Shown: positions 42,309 through 53,165, counted from the stretch's first letter. The stretch is DNA of 64,000 nt from Ariolimax columbianus (GCA_036924085.1 JAVGWX010000005.1:36983983-37047982); one strand, 5' to 3'. Notes: generated by a model from the sequence alone, not told the origin. A program made the numbers and translations.

Positions 42309-42555
42309 ATAAGTAACGGTCAGTGTGGCCTAGTGGTACAACTCGCTCGGTTTTCACAATCCTAGAACACCAGGTTCGAATCCCAGTGTCTCCAGTTTGA
42401 CAGACACAGGCTTTTTTCTCAGTGGGAACACTCCTCCACATACTGCAATGAATGGCAACCTACCTGATAAGAAACTTATACCCGCCAAATAGGTTGCCGG
42501 TTGTAAGAAGTGACATTCTGCAAAGGACATGCTACTTTAAAAAAATTTAAGTAAC
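42309..42555 (+). mobile_element. tRNA-derived SINE with target duplication
   Basis: Body 42318-42547, flanked by ATAAGTAAC (42309-42317) and TTAAGTAAC (42547-42555). The head has pol III boxes: A box TGGCCTAGTGGTAC and B box AGGTTCGAATCCC. An older copy of the same family lies at 63345-63560 (shared GTTTGACAGAC or GTTTGGCAGAC, GCCAAATAGGTTG, AAAGGACA). The gene 1 paralogue is empty at 3615. Confidence 0.85.
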
Positions 42556-42659
42556 TGTAAAAGCAAATTCTTGTAATTTCATTTATAGTTCCTTCTGAAA
42601 CATGTGTCCTAAAGATTCATATATTTTCTCTAGAATTCAACAAAGTATCAATATGATTT

Positions 42660-44335
42660 TTTTGTTATGTGGTCTTAATTTGCCATGATATTTAGATATT
42701 GTTAACTATAATTATGAAGTCACTACATCAAAGTGGATGGTTTTCTTTGATCCTTTTTGGCAATGAAAATACTTACTTCCTCCAAAATAAACTTTGCTGC
42801 ATTTGTACAAACAGCATGTTTATGAACTATAGGCAAATCTTATATCTCCATATAGGGAAATTATACAGGTAGTTTCAAATAAGATGTAATGAGCTTTACC
42901 TTGTTTTAAATTTATGTTCTTAGTAGATGGTGAAGTACATTGTATACCTATGTGTGTGTGATATTATGTAGTGAATTTCACAAGGTATTTTCTTTTCTTC
43001 TTTGGTGTTTGTCATGAAAAGGACATTTTAACGTAGTTTACAGTGAGCCTGTGATATCAGCACCTTTCGAATACTTCCAGTTTCAACTGACTTTTTTGGT
43101 ACCAGGTTTGTGATGCAAGCAGGCAGCTGTTTCTTTACAGCCAAACTTTCAATTCCTTTATTGCAACTGTTTCTTTACAATCAAACATTTTATAAAATTA
43201 TAATGTAGCATCCTTTTGTCAAAAGTGTCTAATCTTTCCTTTCTTGGGATCATTGATGTTCCATAGTGTTGGACCCAGCATAAGAATGATCGCAGACCTT
43301 TACACAATGTGTGCATTGTTCTCTTCTCTGGGTTTGAAATACAATGATATAGACCCCAACATTTACCTTCCCTGGAGAAGTATTTAGACAATCTCATTGT
43401 GATGTTTTTGAGCAATATTATACTTCATCCCTAATGTAATAACATGCCAGATTAAAGTTAATCTAAGCCTTCAAATAATTTGCAAATATATTGTAATGAC
43501 ACAGACATTTCTCATTCCTTGTAACACATTTGGTGTAGTAGTAAGTGAGCGTTTTATTTTCCACTTAAACATTTTTTTCCCAATTTTCAATCTAGAAATT
43601 GTAACTATTTAGCCGAAGTGATATTTTTTGTGTATACAGGAAATAAGCTAAACTGAAGACCTGCATCATGATATCACAGAAAATGTTGTTTACATAAATA
43701 ATGTCATTTCGCAAGCATATTACTAGCAATTTTGTATGCTTGTTGAGTTACAGAGCATTCAAAAGAGATACATGTTTCCCAAGGGGCTATAGTAGTCTGT
43801 AGTCTAGTCTAAGCATTCAATTCATATTGAGCAATTGAACAAACATTTTTATCAAGACGTTAAAAAAAAAAGAAATGCCATATTTGCAAAAATAAGTAAT
43901 GAACAGAGACAATTAACAGAACAGGAAGAAACTGTTCTGTATAAAGTTAATTTAGTGGCTTCAAGGAAAGAGAAAGTAAAGAAAATAATCAAAAATCAAA
44001 ACGGGAAAAAGGAGATTTAGTAATACTAATAGTATCTTTACTTTTAGTATAAAATGCATCATAACTACTTTAACTTAGTACAATATGACACTAAGTAATT
44101 ATCTTATGAACCCTTACAATACTGCACAACAGTACAGTACTGAGTACTCTGTACTTACTGCTATGCCTGCTACTAGGCAGACTTATAAACGCTTTGATAA
44201 ACAGCAATAACGCATTTAACTTATGCTTCAGCTCCTCGCAATGTACAGGTGGACAGAATATCAATCATTAGTAGAAGTATTTATTTACAAACGTTCCAGT
44301 AATTCCCTTACTGAAATCACATCTTTCATTTATTT
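42660..44335. other. Right-copy upstream DNA, no gene
   Basis: Matches the left copy at 8118-8157, 8570-9780 and 10935-11220. Includes a shortened family W scrap at 43030-43110. No coding evidence. Position is upstream of gene 2. Confidence 0.5.
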
Positions 44336-44521
44336 GATATCGAGTCCATGATTGCAACACTCACAGATAGCACAAAATTACGCAACTGGGTCTCTTCACT
44401 GGCAGAGGTGGATATATTGAGATCTGATTTAGATACGATTCAAAAATGGTCTGAATGCTGGCAGATGGAGTTTAACGCAGAAAAATTGTGTCATCTACAT
44501 AGGAAGGTCCAATAATGATTA

Positions 44522-44722
44522 TTTATTACATGATGGGAGTGAGTGGCAGAATGGTTTTCTGTTGGGGATGAAATAAACAAATATAGCCAGCACACGACGG
44601 GACAACAGTGGCGAAATGGTCTGTAGTCCTCAGCCTTTAAAACCCCTCATTTACCCCAGCAATGGGAAAAATGTCGTATGACAGTTTTTTTTTTTTTTTG
44701 TTGTTTTTTTTATTACATGATG
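44522..44722. mobile_element. Short insertion with T-rich end in CR1
   Basis: TTTATTACATGATGG flanks an insert of about 175 bp on both sides (44522-44536 and 44708-44722). It ends in two T runs (44685-44699 and 44702-44709). The 14-15 bp duplication indicates retroposition of a SINE-like sequence. No tRNA boxes recognised. Confidence 0.75.
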
Positions 44723-45189
44723 GTAGAGAACAAAATTAGGACAATAAAAAAGGAAAGGGACCTACGTGTCCTAGATCATATAAGTAAAGTGAGTGAGCAA
44801 ATCCAGGTGGTGGTGAAAAAAGCTAATAAAATTCTGGGTATGATTAAAAGAAACTTTACACATAAGAGCAAGGAAGTGATAATCAAACTATATAACACAT
44901 TTGGAAAGACCTAAATTGGAATGATGTGTTCAGGTGTGGAGTCAAATAGTGGATATGTCAAATAGTGGATATGCTAAAAAGGATACAGAAAAGAGCTGCA
45001 AAAATGATTGTAGGATTCCAAAATTATAATTATGAGGAAAAACTCGGAAATGTTGGTCTACTAGTCACAGCCTACATCTAGACTACAGTACACTGATTGT
45101 GACTAACACAGTATCTATAAAAGAGAAGAATTCGAGGTCACTTAAGTTAATACTAGTTAGTAGTTTATAATGGAAAGGATGAGGAGGAA

Positions 45190-45430
45190 GACTAACGTCT
45201 GGTCAGGCAAAATATACTGATCAGACATGTTAGTCAAGCTCAGGCAAAATAGGATGGCCAAGACCCACACCTTGACTTCTCCGCAGTCCTCCCTGGAAAC
45301 GGGCTGTTTTCATGGCAGCCTGGCTAACAAGGTGAGGGAGCAACGTGATCCCTGTAGTAGTGAGCGACACGCAGCTGAAGCCAAGCATAGCACATCCGCC
45401 TGGAGGACCCTGGTCTACCTTCGCTCGTGA
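45190..45430 (-). mobile_element. Repeat family X, 5'-truncated copy inside CR1
   Basis: Minus strand runs from CCAGGGTCCTCCAGGCGGAT to the family end TGCCTGACCAGACGTTAGTC at 45192. 5' truncation with an intact end shows that this family has a fixed 3' end, as expected for LINE-driven copying. Confidence 0.8.
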
Positions 45431-45801
45431 TGAAATCTTATGATGTGGATGAGGCAGAGTTAGTTAATGCATTCAAAAATGGATTGGATGCTCAGTTATT
45501 TTTAGCATCGGTGGTGTGGAATAAACTGGTTGTATGCAGACTTCGTAGAACCTTCTAAACCAGTATAAAGAAGGTAAGTTGTTTTAATTTAAACGCCTAT
45601 CCCATGAGAATAACAGCTGCCATTTGGAAAGACTTAAAATATTCTCATTGGTGTGAGAGCTACTCACCAAGGTTGATAATTTCGTTTGTTTAATAAGTAA
45701 ATGTGTTCAACTGCTGTATTTTAGAGAGTGTTTCTCATGGATAACCAGTTATGTTCGATGTCATTCTTTACAAACTAAAGCTCATATAGCCTGCCCACAA
45801 G

Positions 45802-46044
45802 CTATTCCTGGAAGCCGCTTCTCTTGGGTTCGCATTTCAGCTTCCTATGTGGTTTCTTTGCGTGGGGGCGCATCTTGGTCTGGATCTTGAAGTTTAGCTT
45901 GACAATGTCAAGTCGATGGTCGGTCCAGCATTCTGCACCACACATGCTCTTCGCTTTACTAGCATCCGCGCAATCCCTACGTCCGATGATAATAAATTCA
46001 ATGTGATGCCAGTGGCGGGACCTAGAGTGTCCACTCACGTGCAA
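45802..46044 (-). pseudogene. LINE endonuclease C-terminal part, inverted
   Basis: Encodes SRHWHHIEFIIIGRRDCADA then MCGAECWTDHRLDIVKLNFK. This is the x-W-H-x-I-D-Y-x-I-x-R-x-R-D and C-W-T-D-H-R end of an APE-type endonuclease, on the opposite strand from the element's body, which starts 3 bp away. Confidence 0.85.
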
Positions 46045-46047
46045 GCA

Positions 46048-46360
46048 TAATGACTGGTTTTATGAAAACGATTTGGAAATCCAGGGTCTTCATGATGCAA
46101 AACATGAAAAGCACAGAGAACACCAAAAGGACACACCATCTCCATCAGTAAAAGCGGCCTTTAATGCGGCTCTCAAAGCTGTCTAGACCAGGCTTAGAGA
46201 GATGCAAGACTCCTGGCTCAGTAAAAGAGTAAAAGAAATCGAGATCTTTGCTGATTGTCATGACACCAAACGGTTTAACAAGGCGCTGAAAGCTCTTTAC
46301 GGCCCGCAGAGAGTAACTCACCAGTTCGCAGTGCGGATAAGGCACTGCTAACAAATAATG
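46048..46360 (+). pseudogene. LINE linker between EN and RT
   Basis: Reads NDWFYENDLEIQGLHDAKHE, KAAFNAALKAV and DCHDTKRFNKALKALYGPQR. This is the DWFDEND...KH...LxxxYGP pattern just upstream of the RT in this LINE family. One stop (46183). Confidence 0.78.
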
Positions 46361-46443
46361 CTCAGATCATAAACATATGGGCGGACTACTTCTGCAAAAT
46401 ACTAAACCACCCATCGTCCATACACGAGGATGCCATTCGGCGA

Positions 46444-47361
46444 ATGCCGCAGGTGGAATTGAACCTGGCGATGGATGAACTCATCACTGGGAAGGAAGTC
46501 GACAGGGCAATCAGTGCACTATCTATTGGAAAAGCTACAGGAGCTGATGCAATGCGAGTAGAAGTATACAAGACAACTGGCCCATCCGTCACCAGAAAGA
46601 TCACTGAACTATTCTGCAATATGTGGGCTGAAGGAGTAATTCCGCATGATCCGAAAGACACCTGAATCGTTCACATATACAAAAGAAAAAGCAGACGGCG
46701 GGAATGCGACATTCATCGTGGAATATCGCTACTCTCCGTAGCAGTTAAGACCCTAGCGCGCTTACTGCTCAATCCGCTCAACAAACACATTGAACACAGC
46801 CAGCACTTCTCAGAAAGCCAATGTGGATTTAGAGCCGGAAAAGGAACAGCTGACATGATCTTTGCCGCTCGCCAATTACAAAAGAAGTATCGGGAACAAA
46901 ACCAGGCTATGTACATCATATTTATTGATTTGATAAACGCATTTGATACCGTAAACAGCAGAGGGCTGTGAATGATTATGTCCAAGTTTGGCTGCCTAAA
47001 CAAGTTCATAACTATGGTGAAACAGCTACACGAAGGCATGTGTGATAGTGTACTGGACAGCGTAGAAACCTCTAAAACTTTTCAAGTAACAAACGGAGTA
47101 AAACAAGGATCCCTGTTCATTATGATGTTCTCGGCCACGATGACAGGCACCTTCAGATCCCTGGAACTTGGCATACCCATAAAGTACCGCATGGATGGCA
47201 AGCTACTCAATCCCAGAAGAATGAAGGCCAAAACTAAAGTGGCTGACGACATAATCAGAGAACTTGTGTTTGCTGACGACTGCGCTCTGAATAGCAACTC
47301 AGAACTGAACATTCAGGGGAGTTTAATCGGTTCTCTACCGCATGCGAACATTTTGGCATAA
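46444..47361 (+). pseudogene. LINE reverse transcriptase, broken
   Basis: Reads AISALSIGKATGADAMRVEV (G-K-x-x-G-x-D), then after a stop SLLSVAVKTLARLLL, CGFRAGKGTADMIFAARQLQ, MYIIFIDLINAFDTVNSRGL (first catalytic Asp), NGVKQGSLFIMMF (G-x-x-Q-G, P lost) and ELVFADDCALNSNSE (F-A-D-D intact). Stops at 46664 and 46971 and a frame break at 47361 kill it. Confidence 0.88.
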
Positions 47362-47381
47362 ATGCAAAGAAAACAGAGGTT

Positions 47382-48260
47382 ATGTACCAACCAGCACCAG
47401 GCATGCTGTACACAAAACTGAAGACTACAGTCAGCGGGCGTACGCTGAATGTCGTAGATAACTTCATGTATCTGGGCAGCACATTGTCGAGATCTGTCAG
47501 CCTCGATGAGGAGGTGGTAAGCAGAATAACAAGGGCCAGCATAGCCTTTGGTAGAATGCGCTCGTGAGTGTGGGAAATCCGTAGCATCAGCGTCAAGACC
47601 AAACTCAAAATCTACCGTGCCACTATCATTCCAGCCCTACTTTTCGCCTGCGAAAGCTGGACCGAATACTCTAGACATGCAAGGAGCATAAACCACTTCA
47701 ACACAGTTTGCCTGAGGCAAATATTCCACTTTCGATGGCAAGATCGTGTCACGGATATCGAGGTTTTTCTCGAGGGCTGATATGCCCAGCACCCATGCTC
47801 TCTAGAAAAAGCACGACTAGTTTGGTTGGACACCGCGTTCGTATGTCAGACGAACGGCTCGCAAATAAACTCATCTACTGCGCGAGAAAGGGCACCCAAA
47901 GAAACATTTTAAAGACAGTCTGTGGGACTCACTGAAAAGTTGCCAGATAGATGTCACTACCTGGGAATATCTTGCGCAAAACAGATCTGTCTGGAGCAGC
48001 GCAGTCAAATCGGGTGTACCTACCAGCGAGGACCACCGTGTTGTGAAAATCCAGACCAGAGGCGAGACCCGGAAATCACGAACCGTGGGAACACCATCAC
48101 TTTCTATAGACATTGCGTGCCCGTTATGCAGCATATATTTTCGTGCCCGCATTGGCCTGTTCAGAAAAATGTGCACCCACACCCAACACGGAAATCTTTG
48201 ACAAGGATATTGTCGGCGGTCCTCATCGACAACGACGAACAGCTATTATTACAATTAATT
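47382..48260 (+). pseudogene. LINE ORF2 C-terminus and degraded C2H2 tail
   Basis: Reads VVDNFMYLGSTLSRSVSLDE, SVKTKLKIYRATIIPALLFA, CESWTEYSRHARSINHFNTV and LRQIFHFRWQDRVTDIEV in several frames. The end (about 48110-48190) holds a frameshifted version of the finger seen at 29518-29946 (HCVPVMQHIFSCPHWPVQK). Tail GGTCCTCATCGACAACGACG. Confidence 0.8.
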
Positions 48261-48539
48261 AAGTCAAGATCATAGTTCACATTAGTCAATTTGATGGTTA
48301 AAGAAAATATTAGGTTATTTAAGGTTTACATAAAAATAAATACCTCCACACCTCGGTCTATCGTCTATCAAGCTGCTGCCACTTTTAATCAGGTTGTTTG
48401 TACCATTCAGCGCTTCAAGAAACTCGCTTAGCGGGATCAGTATCAATAAGTGAGAAGGACTTCTTATTATACTTGCAAGGGAAAGACCCCAATGAAAAAA
48501 GAGAGTGTGAAGTTGGTTTTGCAGGAAAAAAAGTTCCTA

Positions 48540-49010
48540 TCACGCATGGTTGAACCATGCGAAAATGGTTCAGAGCACCTGCTCACACTCAGTCTACATA
48601 CTACTGTCGATCCGGTCACCCTTGTCGGTGCATATAACGTAACTTAACTTAACGTCTTAATACTGGTTTAGAAGACCCTGCAGAGTCTGTATATATGCTT
48701 CTACCTTGTGCTCCACAGCTGAAGTGAAAGATGCTTTTTTTTTTAGAACCTATCAGCAGTTATTAGAAACATACCGAGTCAGGAACAACTTGTTCTATTC
48801 GATGGCTTCAATGCTAGAGTAGGTACTGATCACGATTCGTGGTCTTTATGTCTTGGTAACTTCGGAGTTGGCAAAGTTAATGGAAATGGGCAACGGCTTT
48901 TAGAGTTCTGTGTCTACCATGGACTATATATAACCAACTCCTATTTTCAGACCAGTGCCCAACATAAGGTCTCATGGATGCACCCAGCACTGGCATCAGT
49001 TTGATCTAAT
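48540..49010 (+). pseudogene. LINE endonuclease split by CR1 tail
   Basis: VTLVGAYN on the left and, after the CR1 scrap, TLCSTAEVKDAFF on the right would be neighbours in an intact endonuclease. Then comes FDGFNARVGTDHDSWSLCLG (the G-D-F-N-A-R-V-G motif with G-F for D-F) and QRLLEFCVYHGLYITNSYF in other frames. Stops and frame changes show decay. Confidence 0.75.
48636..48700 (-). mobile_element. CR1 3' tail inserted in LINE endonuclease
   Basis: TAACTTAACTTAACGTCTTA and TACTGGTTTAGAAGACCCTG, TCTGTATATATG: only the last 60-odd bases of a CR1, minus orientation. Confidence 0.8.
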
Positions 49011-49583
49011 TCATGTGGGAAAAGTATCTTCTCAAATCTGTTCTCCTCACGCGCTCCTACCATACCGCAGACTGTGACACAGACAATGCACTGGTTCGAT
49101 GTAAAATAAAATTGCAACCAAGAAAGACGTATTACACGAGACACGAAGGTGAACTACGACACGAGCAAAATGTCAGAACACGCACTGATCATTAGCTTGA
49201 ATGACGCCTTCGAGGAAACTATAAGAATTACACAAAGTAGCACCATGATTTCAGAAACCTGGAAACAACTTCGATCGAACATCCACAGTACTGTGCTTGC
49301 TAGTTTTGGAAGAAGCACTACAAAATCTAATGATTAATTCGAGGCACACAAAAATTATATGACACCCATAATCGAAGCAAAGCACACTGTTCTGCTTAAG
49401 TACAAGTGCCTTCCAAATGCTGTTATTCTACATTCCCTAAAATCCGCCAGGAGTCAAGTTCAGCAAACAGCTCGCCGCTGTGCAAATGAGTACTGATTCC
49501 ACCTCAGTGAAAATATCCAGACTGCGACAGAAACAGGCAATATCAGATAAATATACGATGGCATTAAATAATCAATTGGTCCC

Positions 49584-50875
49584 GTGCACAAGAAGACAGC
49601 GCCACTCAAATCGATTAGTAGCGAGAAAATAACGGACAGAGTGAAGCAGATGGAGCGATGGGTAGAGCATTACCATGAGCTCTACTTATGTTACAGTACA
49701 ATCACTCTCACATCCCTTGATGCTGTTCAAGACTGTTCTATAATGGTGGAGCTGGACGTCAAACCATCTTTAGAAGATCTCAATAAAGCCATTGACAACT
49801 TGGCGCTGGGCAAAGCAGCGGGCAGCGACTGGATCCCACCTGATCTGATCAATCATTGTAAAAACGAACTCTTGAAACCGCTACACTTGTTGCTATGCCA
49901 GAGTTGGAAAGAGGCCATAATACCCCAAGATATGAGGGATTCAAAAATTGTCATATTATACAAAAATAAAGGTGATAAAAGTGACTAAAAACTACAGAGG
50001 TATCTCGCTGCTAAGTGTTATTGGTAAAGTCTTTGCCATAGTGATATTACTGCGGCTATACATACTGGCATGTACCCAGAGTCGCAATGTGGATTTCGAT
50101 CTGGAAGGTCAACGATCGACATGATCTTTTCTCTATGACAACTACAAGAAAAGTCACGCGAGCAGAACAAGCTTTTTTATGTCGCTTTCATCGACCTGAC
50201 AAAGGCATTCGATTTCGTTAGTAGGGCTGGACTCTTCTGCAGCTTATAGTGTCATTCCATGAGGATGTGAAAGGAACAGTCCAATTCAACGGCAATACAT
50301 CACCTTCATTTAATATTCAATGTGGTGTTAAACAAAGTTGTGTCCGGACCTCGCCACTATTCGGAATCTTCTTTGCGCTGCTACTGAAGCACCCTTTTGG
50401 CAATGCAACAGAAGGGATTTGTCTTCACACTAGATCAGATGACCGTTTGTTTAATCTTACGAGACTCAAAGCTAAAACCAAGATCAGGGAAGTTACTGTC
50501 ATGGAGTTATATGCTGATGACGCTGCAATTGTCACTCACAGTGCGCATGAACTCCAATGATTGATAGATCGCTTCGCCCAAGCGTGCACATATTTCGGCC
50601 TCTCAATAAACCTGAGTAAAACAAATGTGATGAGACAAGACGCAGATACCACCCAAACCATTACTATCGATAACTATGAACTGGCAACTGTAGACAAGTT
50701 CATTTTCTTCAGATCTCTAATCAATGATAAGCTCTCCCTAGATCCAAAATTGGGCAAGCACATTGGCAGTGCAGCTAACATATTTTCATGTCTCCCAAAA
50801 CTTACAGCCAAAACCAAGATCATGGTCTATAATGTCGGTTTCGTCAGTACACTTCTATATGACAGCGAATCGTAG
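49584..50875 (+). pseudogene. LINE reverse transcriptase, broken
   Basis: Frame 49584-49988: DNLALGKAAGSDWIPPDLIN (G-K-A-x-G-x-D-x-I-P) and MRDSKIVILYKNKGDKSD. Frame 50249-50560: FNIQCGVKQSCVRTSPLFGI (G-V-K-Q-G-C-x-x-x-P-x-L-F, S for G) and TVMELYADDAAIVTHS (Y-A-D-D intact). Frame 50561-50875: YFGLSINLSKTNVM and TVDKFIFFRSLINDKLSLDP. Stops and shifts separate the frames. Confidence 0.88.
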
Positions 50876-50959
50876 ATAACATATGCCAAACAAGAGCATA
50901 GGCTCAACACCTTTCACCTACGCGCATGAGATCCATCTTTGGCATCTTATGGAAATATG

Positions 50960-51215
50960 GTGACAAATGCGGAGGTGCATTCTAGAACCGGTCTTCCAAG
51001 TATGTATACCCTCCTTCTCCAATGAAGACTGCGATGGCTTGCGCGTGTTTGTCGCATGGAAGACCAAAAAGATATTCTCTATAGGCAGCTGGAGTGTGAT
51101 AAAAGAACAGCTGGCCGACCACAGCTGCGGTTCAAAGACGCATGCAAGCGGGGCACGAAGGCTCTGGATATGGATCTGACATCTTGGGAAGACATAGCTG
51201 CAGACTGGGCGGTTA
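50960..51215 (+). pseudogene. LINE ORF2 C-terminus
   Basis: Reads RVCRMEDQKDILYRQLECDK and RTAGRPQLRFKDACKRGTKA, then DLTSWEDIAADWA in the 51056 frame. This is the R-x-x-D-x-R-x-P-K-x-x-L-Y...GxRxxGxPxxRxKD...W-E-x-x-A-x-D pattern of this LINE group. Confidence 0.82.
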
Positions 51216-51545
51216 AACATCGTTGTCCAGTTCTTCACTGTTGTTTTCGACACACATTTGTCACCATACACTGCCTGCATTCTGCGATGAATGTCAACTG
51301 GTCGACATCCTTCAGCTGTTAGAAACCGAATCACCGCTCGATGATTAACTCTGGACGGATTTCGTATCACACCTGTCATATTTTCAACGGTCTGCTCGGA
51401 AAACTATGAGTCGGGGGATAATGAAATTTTGCAAACTTGACGGTTGGTATGTGCTGTTTACATCATAAGTGACATCATCATGTGCATCGTACGTATGTTC
51501 ACTCGGTGCAATTAGGTCCAGTTTCATTTGAACACGGTTCGTATT
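51215..51545 (-). mobile_element. mariner fragment (single arm)
   Basis: Minus strand. Encodes MTGVIRNPSRVNHRAVIRFL, TAEGCRPVDIHRRMQAVYGD, KTTVKNWTTMF: the N-terminal helix-turn-helix of the same mariner family as the fold-back at 22602-23310, including the upstream non-coding part to about 51545. Second HTH and catalytic domain absent. The inner breakpoint is close to where the fold-back loop lies. Confidence 0.85.
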
Positions 51546-51559
51546 TATTCATCATTACT

Positions 51560-51960
51560 ATATACGGTGCAGAAACGTGCACAATAAACAAACAGCTGGA
51601 AGACAAAATAGAGACCCTTGACATGTAGATATTCCTTAGAATAGGTCGCATTTTTTGTGTGGAAAAAAGCAAACAAACAAAGACGTCTTGGCGAGATTAG
51701 GTTATTGGAAGGAAACTACTGAAAGACATAGCAATTAGGCAAATCAAATATTTTGGTCAAATAGAAAGACACGATTGAACTGCTGAAAACAATACTCAGT
51801 ATTGAATGGAATTGTTGATAGCAGGTGGTGAAGAGGAAAATAGCACAATAAGTCGGCGAGTAACATCAAGAGATAGACTTAAACTAGTCTGTTGGATTGT
51901 ACCATCAAAGCAAGAATCAGAGGATGATGGGTACCCATTGCAACCAACTTTCGATTCGGA
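51560..51960 (+). mobile_element. RTE-like LINE C-terminal scrap
   Basis: Reads TINKQLEDKIETLDM, then IGRKLLKDIAIRQIKYFGQI (x-L-x-x-I-x-x-R-x-x-x-Y-F-G-H-I with Q for H) and ERHD. Ends with GRVTSRDRLKLVCWIVPSKQ-like residues in the 51806 frame. Broken. Confidence 0.65.
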
Positions 51961-52365
51961 GACTGACAAGGACATCATCAAATATCATAACTTTGGTTTC
52001 AATTCAGTTCAAGTATCCTCTCCCCATCGAAGGTCGACTCCAATGGAGCTTAAGTATGTTCTATGTCGTGCAGTGTTGATGCAATCTGAAGGCATTTTTC
52101 AGTCTATCTCCTGAAGTTTTCTGTCAACTTATAACGTTGTCTGCCTCATGTACGATTGCCCTCCATCCTACCCTCATGTATTTTATTCAGCAAAGAGGTA
52201 TGTCTTGTTTTATGGCCATAATATGTTAGCTGTCTAATTTTGATTTCAGTTATTAATTATCTTTTCAGTACCCCTCACATTTGTTTCCTTCTTTTTTTCC
52301 AGTAAATGTGATATAATTTTATATGCACCCACGTCTCGAAGACTTAAATACTCTTTCACAACTTG
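51961..52365. other. No recognised feature
   Basis: AT-rich DNA with no motif I can support. Confidence 0.4.
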
Positions 52366-52880
52366 TTATTCAGTGTCCGTCCATGTCTCTGATCTATAAA
52401 GTAGTGACGAGTATATATACCACATGTCAATTCTTATTTTCAATTTAGGATGCATCTGTTTGGATGTGCAGCATGTTGCTGAATACCATTTTGGCCAATA
52501 CCTATTCTCTTTCTGATTTCTTTCTCGCATATGCCTTCTTCCATTATCATATAAAATAGATAAGAGAAACTCTGTACCTGTCCCAGTAGTTGATCTTTTA
52601 TTTGTATCTGCATACATGGTTTCTTGTTACTTTCCCCAAGTATCATAATCTTCGTATTCTTCACTTTTTCTTTCCAAATTCTTGACTCATTTTGTATATT
52701 GTTGTCACAAACTCCTGCAATTCTTGCTCACTTCATAACATCAAAACTGTATCATCCGCGTATTAATCATATCTAAGGTTTCCATCTTCAATGTCAAGCC
52801 CTGACATTCCTGCAGTCATTTGAATATGTGTTCTGTGCAGATATTAAAAAGACGAGATAACACACGTCTTTTGTCTCACT
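52366..52880 (-). mobile_element. RTE-like LINE thumb/C-terminal fragment
   Basis: Minus strand: KNTKIMILGESNKKPCMQIQ, LLGQVQSFSYLFYMIMEEGI, CEKEIRKRIGIGQN, and WYIYSSLLYRSETWTDTE. This is the standard K-T-K-x-M...V-x-x-F-x-Y-L-G...I-x-x-R-I-x...L-Y-x-S-E-T-W order after the RT palm, in two frames. Confidence 0.8.
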
Positions 52881-52924
52881 CCTTTTTTTACATCTATACT
52901 TGGAGAGCAAATCTTTCCTAATTT

Positions 52925-53165
52925 TACTTTGTCTTAAACAAACGAAATAGCCAACCCTGATGAGTAGCTCTCTTGTAAGAGAAAATATTTTAAACATTTG
53001 TTTCTCAAAATGGCAGCTGATTTTCTCCGAGGGGAGGTGTTTGTTGAAAGGAATGAAGGAAATGTTAAATTCCGCAAATGGCACATAATTATTAACCGGA
53101 GCGCTTGTATGAAAATACTTGTACTTCAATATTCAGTGCATCGCGAGGAGCTGAAGTTTCTCTAT
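52925..53165 (+). other. Conserved block upstream of gene 3
   Basis: Reverse-complement partner of 12430-12596 plus 18723-18790 and of 44215-44310 plus 45590-45690. It shares TTAAACAAACGAAAT, GTAGCTCTC, GAxAATATTTTAA, AAAATGGCAGCTG and GAGGAGCTGAAG. In this copy the ATG of AAAATGGCAGCTG opens a longer frame (52998-53231), but the frame is closed early in the other two copies, so it is more likely promoter or leader sequence. Confidence 0.45.

Larger units (their letters stand above)
44338..45580 (+). mobile_element. CR1 LINE fragment with two nested insertions
   Basis: Plus-strand CR1. 44355-44515 reads TLTDSTKLRNWVSSLAEVDI and KWSECWQMEFNAEK (the FADDTKLC region, catalytic pair lost). 44720-44914 reads ERDLRVLDHISKVSEQIQVV. 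44940-45030 reads the LEMMCSGVEW-like and KRIQKRAAKMIVGFQNYNYE-like part. It ends with the CR1 tail AAACCAGTATAAAGAAGGTA near 45580. Interrupted at 44535-44710 and 45190-45430. Confidence 0.8.
45785..48260 (+). mobile_element. LINE with inverted 5' end (twin priming), C2H2-tail family
   Basis: The body from 46048 to 48260 is in plus orientation (linker, RT, C-terminus, tail), while its endonuclease part at 45785-46045 is in minus orientation. A roughly 60-80 codon gap separates what the two pieces encode. The paralogous empty site is contiguous in the left copy near 18785. The RT has stops (for example 46664, 46971, 47360), so it is inactive. Confidence 0.85.
39630..48330 (-). repeat. Right copy of segmental duplication (gene 2 5' region)
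   Basis: Partner of 2311-18850; see that entry for the anchor list. It lacks the 3731-8103 LINE, the 8174-8553 LINE tail, the 9785 family X copy, the 10235-10930 insert and the hAT-bounded element. It has its own insertions at 39755-40470, 42318-42547, 44338-45580 and 45700-48275. Confidence 0.85.
48331..51215 (+). mobile_element. RTE-like LINE, decayed, with nested CR1 tail
   Basis: Plus strand from endonuclease to C-terminus. Endonuclease start at 48540-48635 (LTLSLHTTVDPVTLVGAYN); CR1 tail inserted at 48636-48700; endonuclease continues 48710-49010 (FDGFNARVGTDHDSW, LCLGNFGVGKVNGNGQ); linker 49013-49560; RT 49584-50875; C-terminus 50960-51200. Its end is joined to a mariner fragment at 51215. 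Confidence 0.82.

Noticed and set aside
42318..42400. A functional tRNA gene
   Set aside because: A and B boxes are present but no cloverleaf is completed, and the unit continues as a SINE with target duplications. The same holds for 53898-53980 and 61225-61305.
43158..43415. Minus frame shared with 9249-9446 as a conserved gene
   Set aside because: Its conservation is that of the whole segmental duplication; there is no excess protein conservation visible and no motif.
46386..46661. Minus frame of 91 residues
   Set aside because: Shadow of the plus-strand LINE RT at 46444-46663.
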